Source of the DNA: Phycisphaerae bacterium
GTDB taxonomy: Bacteria > Planctomycetota > Phycisphaerae > UBA1845 > PWPN01
Assembly (NCBI GenBank): GCA_026647385.1
Contig: JAPKGY010000137.1
Coordinates: forward strand, 1 to 7,311
Direction: 5' to 3'
DNA length: 7,311 nt
The notes under the pieces were generated by a model. It ran no database searches. It saw only the letters and a program-made list of their open reading frames with translations, and was not told where the DNA came from. Made by a program: the position numbers and the translations under genes. Within the stretch, counting starts at the first letter, position 1. Every line of letters starts with the position of its first letter. Of the stretch, positions 1-5,879 are shown in pieces.

Positions 1-101
1 AGCCAGCTTTTTCCTCAAGGAAGTGCGTTCGTCCTTTGAATGTTTTCCGCTGACATCCCGAGTGATGGCGACCTTTGCCCCGGGCAGCCCGGACAGCGGG
101 T

Positions 102-130
102 TAAACAGCGCGATAGTCAATTTTGATAAT
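102..130 (+). promoter_or_regulatory. Candidate sigma70-like promoter for the tad cluster
   Basis: TAAACA at 102-107 matches the -35 consensus at 4 of 6 positions. GATAAT at 125-130 matches the -10 consensus at 5 of 6. The spacer is exactly 17 bases, in a local AT-rich dip. The predicted start would be near base 137. Housekeeping promoters of planctomycetes are not well defined, so this is a weak call based on the general bacterial consensus. Confidence 0.3.
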
Positions 131-234
131 GCAGTCTGTGGTAATAGTCCGGCCGGTGGTTCAGCCGACGTGCGGCGTGACCGGGCCCGATCTCGGGCAA
201 CAGCACGCCGCACAACGCTAACGGCGGGGATGTG

Positions 235-284
235 GAGCCCTGGCGAGTGCAGTCCTGTGGCGGGGGAGGGGGACCGCAGGGCTC
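235..284 (+). promoter_or_regulatory. Hairpin with G-rich loop in the cpaE leader
   Basis: GAGCCCTG at 235-242 is a perfect reverse complement of CAGGGCTC at 277-284, an 8-bp stem. Inside it GTCC at 252-255 can pair with GGAC at 271-274. The intervening loop holds two runs of five G (262-266 and 268-272), separated by one A. No U-run follows, so it is not an intrinsic terminator. A role in leader structure is inference only. Confidence 0.35.
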
Positions 285-345
285 ATGGCAGGGGAATACG
301 GCTTATCGCCCGGCGTGCGGCGTTATCGGCCGGTCGATGAGCTTC

Positions 346-383
346 GCCGAACGCGGTTCCCGGGGCGGGGTTCGGCCTGAGGG
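346..383 (+). promoter_or_regulatory. Hairpin adjoining the cpaE ribosome binding site
   Basis: GCCGAAC at 346-352 pairs perfectly with GTTCGGC at 370-376 around a 17-base loop. The stem ends two bases before the putative Shine-Dalgarno sequence TGAGGG (378-383), which lies 4 bases before the ATG at 388. The stem does not cover the site itself but would sit next to the ribosome footprint and could modulate initiation. Confidence 0.4.
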
Positions 384-387
384 TGCC

Positions 388-1587
388 ATGAGACAGCTGG
401 TTCGGGTCATTGTTTACAACGCCCAGGAAGACCATTCGGCGGCGATCCGCGCCGATCTGCTGAGCCTTGACGGCGTCCAGATCGTGGCCGAGGTCGACGA
501 GGTCGCGCTCGTGGAGCAGGCGGTGCGGCAATTCCCGGCCGAGATCCTGCTGGTCAATCTCGACCCGGCCCCGGAAGTCGTACTTCCCGTCGCCGCCAGC
601 ATCGCCGGCAGCCGCTCGGAGCCGGCGGTCTTCGTGTTGTCCGGATCCGCCGACGCCCAACTCATCCTCGCCGCTCTTCGCGGAGGCGTTCGCGAGTTCC
701 TCACCAGACCGCTCGACCGTGCCCAGCTCAGCGCCGCGATCGACAAGATCGCCGCCGTCAGCACCAGTTCGCAGGAGGTGGGGCGGCTGATCTCGGTTTT
801 CGGGACCATCGGCGGCGCCGGTGCTTCCACAATCGCGACCAACCTGGCGATGGAACTCCACAGCTTCAACGTTCGCAAGGGCGTGGCCGTGGTCGATCTC
901 GATTTCCGCTACGGCCAGCTCGCGACCATGCTCGATCTGCACGCGGACTACACCATCGCCGACCTCTGCGATACCCCCGAGCAGCTCGATCCCGCCATGA
1001 TCGATCGGGCGATGGTCAAGCATTCCTCGGGCTTGCACTTGCTCGCACGCCCGAACCACTTTTCCCAGGCCGACCAGTTCACCGCCGCCCACTGCGCCTC
1101 CGTGCTCAGCTCCCTGCAGCAGGTTTACGACTACGTGATCGTCGACGGGCCTCTGCGCTTCGATCCCGGCGGCGTGGCTGTTCTGGACCTGGCCGACGTC
1201 GGTCTTTTCGTCATCCAGCTGCTCGTGACCAGCGTCCGCAACATGCACCGCATCTTCACCGCCTTGCGAGAGGGGGGATACAACCTCGATCGCTTCAAGC
1301 TGGTGTGCAATCGCGTGGGCCAGGAGTCGGGGCATCTGGGAATCGAGCATGTCGAGAAGACCCTGGGCAAAAAGATTGCTTTCCAGATACCCGACGACTG
1401 GAAAACCGTCAGCTCGGCCATCAACGTGGGCACGCCCCTCATCGAGATGGCCCCCAAGGCGCGGGTCCGCCTGGCCATTCGTGAGATCGCCGAGAGTATT
1501 GCGAATCCGCAGTCCGGCACGGCGGCGGCCGACCGCAACGGCAGCCGCGGCGGGTTGCTGGGCCGTATTTTCAGCGGAGCAACGTGA
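388..1587 (+). CDS. cpaE: CpaE/TadZ-family pilus assembly ATPase-like protein
   Basis: A 399-residue protein of the ParA/MinD superfamily that in Tad systems localises the machinery, typically to a pole. Residues 1-122 resemble a response-regulator receiver fold but are degenerate: the expected phospho-acceptor position in ILLVNLDP is Asn57, and the usual Lys before Pro is Arg107 (TRPL). Residues 133-370 form the ATPase-like domain. The deviant Walker A reads GTIGGAGAST (139-148), so both the signature Lys and the P-loop Lys are replaced (Ile141, Ala146). The VVDLDFRYGQL motif (Asp170, Asp172) and the Walker B-like VIVDGP (Asp253) are present. The tail ends GGLLGRIFSGAT. I chose ATG 388 because the receiver fold begins there, TGAGGG precedes it, and residues encoded upstream are Gly/Arg-rich nonsense; GTG 232 is the next alternative. 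The stop is 11 bases before the cpaF ATG, so the two genes are translationally close. Loss of P-loop lysines is known in TadZ/CpaE proteins. Family call firm; nucleotide binding uncertain. Confidence 0.95.
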   Translation: MRQLVRVIVYNAQEDHSAAIRADLLSLDGVQIVAEVDEVALVEQAVRQFPAEILLVNLDPAPEVVLPVAASIAGSRSEPAVFVLSGSADAQLILAALRGGVREFLTRPLDRAQLSAAIDKIAAVSTSSQEVGRLISVFGTIGGAGASTIATNLAMELHSFNVRKGVAVVDLDFRYGQLATMLDLHADYTIADLCDTPEQLDPAMIDRAMVKHSSGLHLLARPNHFSQADQFTAAHCASVLSSLQQVYDYVIVDGPLRFDPGGVAVLDLADVGLFVIQLLVTSVRNMHRIFTALREGGYNLDRFKLVCNRVGQESGHLGIEHVEKTLGKKIAFQIPDDWKTVSSAINVGTPLIEMAPKARVRLAIREIAESIANPQSGTAAADRNGSRGGLLGRIFSGAT

Positions 1588-1591
1588 GGAG
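1585..1591 (+). promoter_or_regulatory. Ribosome binding site that fixes the cpaF start
   Basis: TGAGGAG overlaps the cpaE stop codon (TGA 1585-1587) and stands 7 bases before ATG 1599, an ideal spacing. This favours ATG 1599 over GTG 1584, which would give a 4-base overlap with cpaE and add five residues. The product from ATG 1599 begins MFGK, which is usual for CpaF. Confidence 0.75.
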
Positions 1592-1598
1592 TTACGAG

Positions 1599-3050
1599 AT
1601 GTTCGGCAAACTGAGGTCACCCATGCAGGCGAAGCCCGCCGGCGCCGGTTCCGACGGCAAGGCCGGTAACGGCTCCGTCGCGGTCGAGGATCCCGGCGCC
1701 AAGAACGCCAAAGCGGTCGTTCCCAGATCCGGGCTGGACAAGGCCGTCAAGGTCGTCGACGACAAGGTGGAAAAATTCAACGCGCTGAAGATGCGCATCC
1801 ACCGCAAGCTCGTCGACCAACTCGACCTGACCGCCATCAACAACGAGGACGCCGGCATCCGCGACAAGGTCGGCGAGCTGATCCTCAACCTCTGCGAAAA
1901 AGAGGACGTCCTCCTCAATCACAACGAACGACAGAAACTCGTCAGCGAGATTCTCGACGAGACCTTCGGCCTCGGGCCTCTGGAGGTTATCCTCAAGGAC
2001 CCGACCGTCAGCGATATCCTCGTCAACGGGCCGAAGCAGATCTTCGTCGAACGCCGGGGGCGCCTCGAGCCGACCGAAGTGCAGTTCCGCGACAACAGCC
2101 ACCTGCTGCACGTGATCGACAAGATCGTCAGCGCGGTGGGGCGGCGGTGCGACGAGGTCTGTCCGATGGTCGACGCCCGCCTCAAGGACGGGTCACGCGT
2201 CAACGCGGTGATTCCGCCTCTGGCGATCGACGGGCCGAGCATGTCTATCCGGCGGTTCGGCAACGACCCCATCACGTGGGAGGACTACGTCAACTTCAAG
2301 TCGTGCGCGCCGCACATGGTCGACTTCTTCCAGGCGTGCGTCGAGTCACGGCTCAACATCCTGATCATCGGCGGTACCGGGTCGGGCAAGACCACGCTGC
2401 TCAACAACATGTCGAGCTTTATCCCCTCCACCGAGCGGATCGTGACCATCGAGGACGCCGCGGAACTGCGCCTGCGCCAGCCGCACATCGTGCGCCTGGA
2501 AACCCGCCCCGCCAACATCGAGGGCAAGGGACGCATTGCCATTCGCGATCTGCTCATCAACAGCCTGCGCATGAGGCCGGACCGCATCGTCGTCGGCGAG
2601 TGCCGCGGGGCCGAAACCCTCGACATGCTCCAGGCCATGAACACCGGGCACGACGGCTCCCTCACCACCCTGCACGCCAACAGCACCCGTGACGCCGTCC
2701 AACGCGTCGAGACGATGGTCATGATGGCCGGCTTCGACCTGCCGGTGAAGGCGATTCGCCAGCAGTTCTCGTCCGCCGTCCATCTGATCGTCCAGGCCCA
2801 GCGACTCACCGGCGGGCCAAGAAAAATCACCGGCGTCACCGAAGTCACCGGCATGGAGGGGGACGTCGTCACCATGCAGGACATCTTCAGCTTCGAGCAG
2901 CAGGGCATCGACAATAACGGAAAGGCATACGGGCGAATCGTCGCCACCGGCATCCGCCCGACGTTTCTGGATCGGCTCAAGGCCTCGGGTTGCGAAATCA
3001 ATCCGGCCTTGTTTGAAAGGCAAGTACTGATCAGCGACTACGACACGTGA
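1599..3050 (+). CDS. cpaF: CpaF/TadA secretion ATPase of the Tad pilus
   Basis: A 483-residue cytoplasmic hexameric ATPase of the type II/IV secretion (VirB11-like, GspE) superfamily that powers pilus extension and retraction in Tad systems. Residues 1-60 are a charged, low-complexity lead-in. The N-terminal domain runs from about 61 to 235 (with TFGLGPLEVIL and SDILVNGP at 122-144), followed by the RecA-like domain. Walker A is GGTGSGKT at 258-265 (Lys264). The Asp box includes TIEDAAELRL (Glu285, Asp286). Walker B is RPDRIVVGECRG at 326-337 with catalytic Glu334. The His box is GHDGSLTTLHANS with His351 and His359. No key residue is missing and the length is normal. No cysteine quartet of the GspE zinc domain is seen, as expected for this subfamily. 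It follows cpaE by 11 bases and precedes tadB by 80 bases, so it is probably in one transcription unit with both. The family call is very firm; motor role is from family knowledge. Confidence 0.97.
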   Translation: MFGKLRSPMQAKPAGAGSDGKAGNGSVAVEDPGAKNAKAVVPRSGLDKAVKVVDDKVEKFNALKMRIHRKLVDQLDLTAINNEDAGIRDKVGELILNLCEKEDVLLNHNERQKLVSEILDETFGLGPLEVILKDPTVSDILVNGPKQIFVERRGRLEPTEVQFRDNSHLLHVIDKIVSAVGRRCDEVCPMVDARLKDGSRVNAVIPPLAIDGPSMSIRRFGNDPITWEDYVNFKSCAPHMVDFFQACVESRLNILIIGGTGSGKTTLLNNMSSFIPSTERIVTIEDAAELRLRQPHIVRLETRPANIEGKGRIAIRDLLINSLRMRPDRIVVGECRGAETLDMLQAMNTGHDGSLTTLHANSTRDAVQRVETMVMMAGFDLPVKAIRQQFSSAVHLIVQAQRLTGGPRKITGVTEVTGMEGDVVTMQDIFSFEQQGIDNNGKAYGRIVATGIRPTFLDRLKASGCEINPALFERQVLISDYDT

Positions 3051-3051
3051 C

Positions 3052-3093
3052 GGATCGCCCGCCGGCCGGCGAAATCCGGCGGACCGGCGATCC
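3052..3093 (+). promoter_or_regulatory. Long imperfect hairpin between cpaF and tadB
   Basis: The arm 3052-3069 is complementary to 3076-3093 at 15 of 18 positions around a 6-base loop (CGAAAT). The outer 8 bp (GGATCGCC with GGCGATCC) and inner 5 bp are perfect. It begins two bases after the cpaF stop. No U-run follows, so termination by the intrinsic route is unlikely. A transcript-stabilising or processing element setting the cpaF to tadB ratio is possible. Confidence 0.55.
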
Positions 3094-3111
3094 TCGCGTC
3101 GTGGTCGGCTG

Positions 3112-3127
3112 TACCCCACGGGGGTGA
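3112..3127 (+). promoter_or_regulatory. tadB ribosome binding site inside a small hairpin
   Basis: The putative Shine-Dalgarno sequence GGGGGTGA (3120-3127) lies 3 bases before ATG 3131, with the G-rich core about 6 bases away. ACCCC at 3113-3117 pairs perfectly with GGGGT at 3121-3125 around a 3-base loop, with a possible U-G pair outside. The ribosome site would therefore be masked in the free transcript. Confidence 0.5.
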
Positions 3128-3130
3128 TTC

Positions 3131-4111
3131 ATGGGTACGCTGACTATCCTTATTCTGCCCATTCTGGGTGCGGTTCTGTTGGCCTGGGGCATCTTCCAGG
3201 TCATCATGGACCTGCGCACCGCCAAGCAACGCCGGGTGGTCGACCGGCTTTCCGAGAACGCGGCCTCCGCCGGCCGGCGGGATAAGCAGGTCAAGGAGTC
3301 ACTGCTACGCAAGCGGGCGGCCGACGCCCATAGCGGATTCCTCGACTCGGTCATGTCGCGGATGCAGATCGTCAAACGCCTCCAGTCCGCGCTCGACCAG
3401 GCCGACGTCGACTGGTCCGCCTCGCGGATGCTCGTCAATCTCACCGCCGCGACCCTCGGTATCGTCGCCGTGCTCTTCTTCCTCCAGATCGGGATCATCA
3501 GCCTCATCGGCGTCGGCGCCGCTACCTTCTGCCTCCCGCTCCTGTGGCTCATGCGAAGACGCAAAAAACGCATCAAGGCGCTCGTCGAACAACTGCCCGA
3601 CGCATTCGACCTCATGGGCCAGGCGCTTCGAGCGGGGCACGCCCTGGCCGGCGCCATCCAACTCATCAGCCAGCAGATGCCCAATCCCATCGCCAAGGAA
3701 TTCAGCCGGGTCTTCCACGAGCAGAACCTCGGCCTCAAGATCGAGGACGCCCTGCTCAATATGGCCCGCCGCGTCGATCAGATGGACGTCCGGTTCTTCG
3801 TCACCGCCGTCCTCATCCAGCGGCAGACCGGCGGCGACCTGGCCGAGGTCCTCGACAAGATCGGCAAGGTCATCCGCGACCGCGTCCAGCTGCTCGGGAC
3901 CGTGCAGGCCCTGACCGCCGAGGGACGCCTCTCCGGCTGGGTCCTGCTGGCCTTGCCCGTCGTGGTTTTCTTCGCGTGTCTCGTCGTCAATCGAGATTAC
4001 GCCATGACCCTCATCGATACGTCCAGCGGGCGGATCATGCTCGCCGTCGCCGCGGCCATGGACCTGATGGGCATGGCCATGATCAAGAAAATCGTGAATA
4101 TCAAGGTGTAA
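3131..4111 (+). CDS. tadB: TadB inner-membrane platform protein (T2SSF domain)
   Basis: A 326-residue integral membrane protein of the Tad system, related to GspF/PilC. Visible order: membrane segment about 3-25; a basic cytoplasmic stretch of about 26-100 with charged helices; two membrane segments about 104-121 and 122-141, followed by the positive patch RRRKKR (142-147); a T2SSF domain at about 150-265 beginning LPDAFDLMGQALRAGHAL and including RQTGGDLAEVLDKI (231-244); and C-terminal membrane segments at about 269-287 and 302-318. The RxGxxL-type turns and the TGGxLAExL motif are typical of the family. It pairs with TadC, encoded 4 bases downstream, to form the platform that couples the CpaF ATPase to pilin movement. 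It reads MGTLTI from ATG 3131; no better start is seen. The TadB rather than TadC name follows from its order after cpaF and the topology. Length is normal. Confidence 0.93.
   Translation: MGTLTILILPILGAVLLAWGIFQVIMDLRTAKQRRVVDRLSENAASAGRRDKQVKESLLRKRAADAHSGFLDSVMSRMQIVKRLQSALDQADVDWSASRMLVNLTAATLGIVAVLFFLQIGIISLIGVGAATFCLPLLWLMRRRKKRIKALVEQLPDAFDLMGQALRAGHALAGAIQLISQQMPNPIAKEFSRVFHEQNLGLKIEDALLNMARRVDQMDVRFFVTAVLIQRQTGGDLAEVLDKIGKVIRDRVQLLGTVQALTAEGRLSGWVLLALPVVVFFACLVVNRDYAMTLIDTSSGRIMLAVAAAMDLMGMAMIKKIVNIKV
4103..4108 (+). promoter_or_regulatory. tadC ribosome binding site within the end of tadB
   Basis: AAGGTG lies in the last sense codons of tadB, 7 bases before ATG 4116. The tadB stop TAA is 4109-4111, so translation of tadC probably depends on ribosomes finishing tadB. 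An ATG overlapping the stop (4111) is followed at once by a stop and cannot be the start. Confidence 0.6.
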
Positions 4112-4115
4112 TGCC

Positions 4116-5066
4116 ATGACACAATTGATAATCCTGGCCATTCTCGTCGTCCTGAGCGCCATGCTCATCGTCTACAGCCTTCTCCCCGATCGCAGGCAGC
4201 ACGAGGAGAAGATCCTCCGGCGAATGACCGGACGCAAGGGCGAGGTACCCGACCTCCCCATCGTCGACCAGAACCGCAAGTCGGCGGCCAGCCAGGTCAT
4301 GGAGAAGGTCGCCCCCCTGGCCATGAAGCCGGTCATGCCCAAAAGCGACGAGGAAATGTCCACCCTCCGCGAGAAACTCGCCCAGGCGGGGTACCGCAGC
4401 GAGTCCGTGGTCCGCGTCTTCCTCGCCAGCAAGACCATGCTCGGCATCGCCCTGGCTGCCGTGACCCTGCTGATCTGTTGGACCCGTGGAATGGAAGTCC
4501 AACAGCTCTTCGGCTTCGCCGCGACCGCCGCCGGCGCCGGCTTCATGCTGCCTAACGCCTGGCTTTGGATGGCCCGCCATCAGCGTGCCGAACAGATCCG
4601 CAACGGCCTGCCCGATTCGCTCGATCTGCTCGTCGTCTGCGTCGAATCAGGCTTGGCCCTCGATGCCGGCATTCAGCGAGTCAGCGAGGAAATGCGCCAC
4701 GTCCACGTCGAACTCAGTGAGGAACTTCAGATCGCCACGCTCGAGAACCAGATGGGTGTGCCCCGGGCCGAAGCCCTCGAGCATATGGCCCGGCGTACCG
4801 GCGTGTCCGAGATGAACGCCCTCGTCGCGGTCATCACCCAGGCTGAACGCTTCGGAACCAGCGTCTCCAAGGCCCTCCGCACCCAGGCGGACATGCTCCG
4901 CGTCAAACGCAAGCTCAAAGCCGAGGAACGCGCCCAAAAGACCACCGTCAAGCTGATGCTTCCCCTGATCCTTTTCATCTTCCCCTCGATCTTCGTGGTC
5001 CTGGTCGGCCCAGCCGCCCTCCAGCTCTACAAGACCCTGGGCAGTGGCTCGCTCGGCGGCGGTTGA
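4116..5066 (+). CDS. tadC: TadC inner-membrane platform protein (T2SSF domain)
   Basis: A 316-residue integral membrane protein, the second GspF-like platform subunit of Tad systems. Visible order: N-terminal membrane segment about 3-23; a cytoplasmic part of about 24-100 containing LREKLAQAGYRSE (84-96), typical just before the membrane segments; membrane segments about 104-122 and 131-152; a T2SSF domain at about 160-275 with LPDSLDLLVVCVESGLALD (165-183), TQAERFGTSV (241-250) and the basic RVKRKLKAEERAQK region (262-275); and a final membrane segment about 278-300 followed by a Gly/Ser tail. ATG 4116 is 4 bases after the tadB stop, with AAGGTG upstream, so the pair is tightly coupled. Family calls rest on these motifs and gene order. 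Unlike many Tad loci, no tadD-like TPR lipoprotein gene follows: the strand is noncoding for about 950 bases after the stop. Length is normal and there is no sign of damage. Confidence 0.94.
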   Translation: MTQLIILAILVVLSAMLIVYSLLPDRRQHEEKILRRMTGRKGEVPDLPIVDQNRKSAASQVMEKVAPLAMKPVMPKSDEEMSTLREKLAQAGYRSESVVRVFLASKTMLGIALAAVTLLICWTRGMEVQQLFGFAATAAGAGFMLPNAWLWMARHQRAEQIRNGLPDSLDLLVVCVESGLALDAGIQRVSEEMRHVHVELSEELQIATLENQMGVPRAEALEHMARRTGVSEMNALVAVITQAERFGTSVSKALRTQADMLRVKRKLKAEERAQKTTVKLMLPLILFIFPSIFVVLVGPAALQLYKTLGSGSLGGG

Positions 5067-5091
5067 TCCCTTCACCTGCGCCCAGCCCTTG

Positions 5092-5134
5092 AAAGGCAAC
5101 GCCCCGACCGGAGCGGCTACCTTTGTTCTTTTCC
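5092..5134 (+). terminator. Weak intrinsic terminator candidate after tadC
   Basis: AAAGG at 5092-5096 pairs with CCTTT at 5120-5124, and inside it GCC (5101-5103) can pair with GGC (5115-5117) across a GC-rich centre. The T-rich stretch TTTGTTCTTTTCC (5122-5134) follows at once. It lies 26 bases after the tadC stop, where a terminator would be expected. The stem is broken by an internal loop, so strength is doubtful. Confidence 0.35.
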
Positions 5135-5267
5135 GTCTGTCGACAATAAACACCCCTCCACCCCGCGCCGGTGCCGTTCCACCCCGACCGACGGGGGGGG
5201 GCGGCTCGCTGGCGTCAGGGTCTGGATTCAGGAAGCCTCGGGGCCGGCGGACGCCTCGCCACTCCTG

Positions 5268-5303
5268 CACCCTTCACACCCTCCACGCCCTTCGCACCTC
5301 ACA
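5268..5303. repeat. Degenerate 9-base tandem repeat, four units
   Basis: The units are CACCCTTCA, CACCCTCCA, CGCCCTTCG and CACCTCACA, directly abutting. The first three are clearly related; the fourth is more diverged. It is probably a decayed short tandem repeat in noncoding DNA. Confidence 0.6.
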
Positions 5304-5364
5304 GATTCCGCCTCGCCGCTTCGTCCCGGCCCATCCTCCGCCAAAGCCAGGCCCGCAGGCCGGG

Positions 5365-5469
5365 GCGCTGCCTCCGTTACCGCTGGGACATTTCTTCCAT
5401 CCCGAGCGGCTTGCTCTCGCTGCCGGCGCTGCCTCCGTGACCCCGGCGGCATTTCGCTTTCCCGACCAT
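5365..5469. repeat. Two-copy imperfect direct repeat, period 61
   Basis: GCGCTGCCTCCGT(T/G)ACC occurs at 5365-5381 and again at 5426-5442, 16 of 17 bases identical. Both copies continue into a diverged part that shares CATTTC and then CCCGA, so each unit is about 41-44 bases. This may be a diverged duplication or a dispersed genomic repeat. Confidence 0.5.
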
Positions 5470-5560
5470 TCCCAGATCGTTATCTCAGGCAGGTTAAACT
5501 ATCGTTGAAACCGAGGCCTTGGGGGTAAAGGCTACCGCCCCAGCCGGTGATCGCCGCGGC

Positions 5561-5720
5561 ACATCCCGAGTTGTACTCGTGTGTTTCGTTTTCGCGCGCA
5601 ATGATGCTTTAAATGAACTAATTCTCCTGGTAAACGAAAAAAATGCGTTCTCCCACTTGATGATCGTCCCATAAGAGATACACTTAACATATATGGACAC
5701 GTCCGCATCCGAGTCAATTC
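5561..5720. other. AT-rich island with an inverted repeat
   Basis: Composition drops sharply to AT-rich compared with everything around it. TTTCGTTT (5584-5591) and AAACGAAA (5632-5639) are perfect inverted copies 40 bases apart, the second running into a tract of seven A (5637-5643). No gene is seen on either strand; a short minus-strand frame ending near 5494 lacks a ribosome site. It is a likely regulatory region for the gene at 6018. Confidence 0.45.
5657..5684 (+). promoter_or_regulatory. Candidate sigma70-like promoter upstream of the secreted protein gene
   Basis: TTGATG (5657-5662) and TACACT (5679-5684) each match the -35 and -10 consensus at 4 of 6 positions and are 16 bases apart, inside the AT-rich island. 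Transcription would start near 5691 and give a leader of about 325 bases. Weak on sequence alone; the composition and the structured leader downstream support it. Confidence 0.3.
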
Positions 5721-5755
5721 TGCCGGGGGGCTGGAGTTCGTTCTGATTGATCTTT

Positions 5756-5859
5756 GCTGGCTTGATGGGCCAGCCATGACGGCCGACCGCTTCGGATGAG
5801 AGCGACGTTGCGTGAAAGAGGGGCTTTCCAATTCAGTCGACCTGTGATCGAGCAGGTCG
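5756..5859 (+). promoter_or_regulatory. Two upstream leader hairpins
   Basis: GCTGGC (5756-5761) pairs with GCCAGC (5769-5774). CGACCTG (5838-5844) pairs perfectly with CAGGTCG (5853-5859) around an 8-base loop. The octamer AGCAGGTC containing the second arm is repeated 13 bases later (5864-5871), so GACCTG has two possible partners. No gene lies here. Confidence 0.35.
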
Positions 5860-5879
5860 TCGAAGCAGGTCCAGCCCAC

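Larger units (their letters stand above)
1..387 (+). other. Noncoding region and probable leader of the tad gene cluster
   Basis: No convincing gene lies here. One frame stays open from base 2 to 340, but its product is Arg/Ala-rich low-complexity sequence in the second half, its third codon positions are not clearly G/C-biased as in the tad genes, and I see no family motif. The first 130 bases are less GC-rich than the rest. From about 180 onward the sequence is very GC-rich and full of short inverted repeats (206-210 with 222-226, 235-242 with 277-284, 346-352 with 370-376). If transcription starts near the candidate promoter at 102-130, cpaE has a 5' leader of about 250 bases. A two-copy imperfect direct repeat around TTATCG..CCGG sits at 300-313 and 319-333. 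Confidence 0.6.
5135..5560. other. C-rich, repeat-bearing noncoding stretch
   Basis: I find no gene on either strand. The + strand is rich in C and poor in A. It holds a run of nine G at 5193-5201 with CCCCG (5182-5186) able to pair with CGGGG (5192-5196), a 9-base tandem repeat (5268-5303), a pair of longer direct repeats (5365-5469) and a hairpin at 5521-5541 (stem of 7 bp with one bulged G, loop of five). Open frames through the region give Pro/Arg/Ala-rich products without recognisable domains or ribosome sites. Confidence 0.6.

Noticed and set aside
2..340. Frame open from the left edge, which might be the end of an upstream gene or a 105-residue protein
   Set aside because: The second half is Arg/Ala/Gly-rich with no domain, the codon pattern is unlike the tad genes, and no ribosome site precedes its first ATG. 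A 3' gene remnant cannot be fully excluded without upstream sequence.
232..387. N-terminal extension of CpaE from GTG 232
   Set aside because: The 52 extra residues are Gly/Arg-rich, no ribosome site is seen, and the receiver-like fold starts right at ATG 388 behind TGAGGG.
1584..1598. GTG start of cpaF overlapping the cpaE stop
   Set aside because: ATG 1599 has a better placed ribosome site (TGAGGAG, 7 bases away) and gives the usual MFGK beginning; GTG 1584 remains a minor possibility.
283..1620. Long minus-strand frame opposite cpaE
   Set aside because: It is a by-product of strong G/C bias at third codon positions of cpaE; its product is His/Gly/Asp-rich without motifs, while the + strand gene has clear family motifs.
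5044..5508. Open frame running past the tadC stop
   Set aside because: Its product is Pro/Arg-rich low complexity over the C-rich repeats, with no domain and no ribosome site.
5521..5541. GC-rich hairpin as terminator of the tad cluster
   Set aside because: The stem is good (7 bp with one bulge), but no T-run follows and it is 450 bases past tadC; the weak candidate at 5092-5134 fits better.
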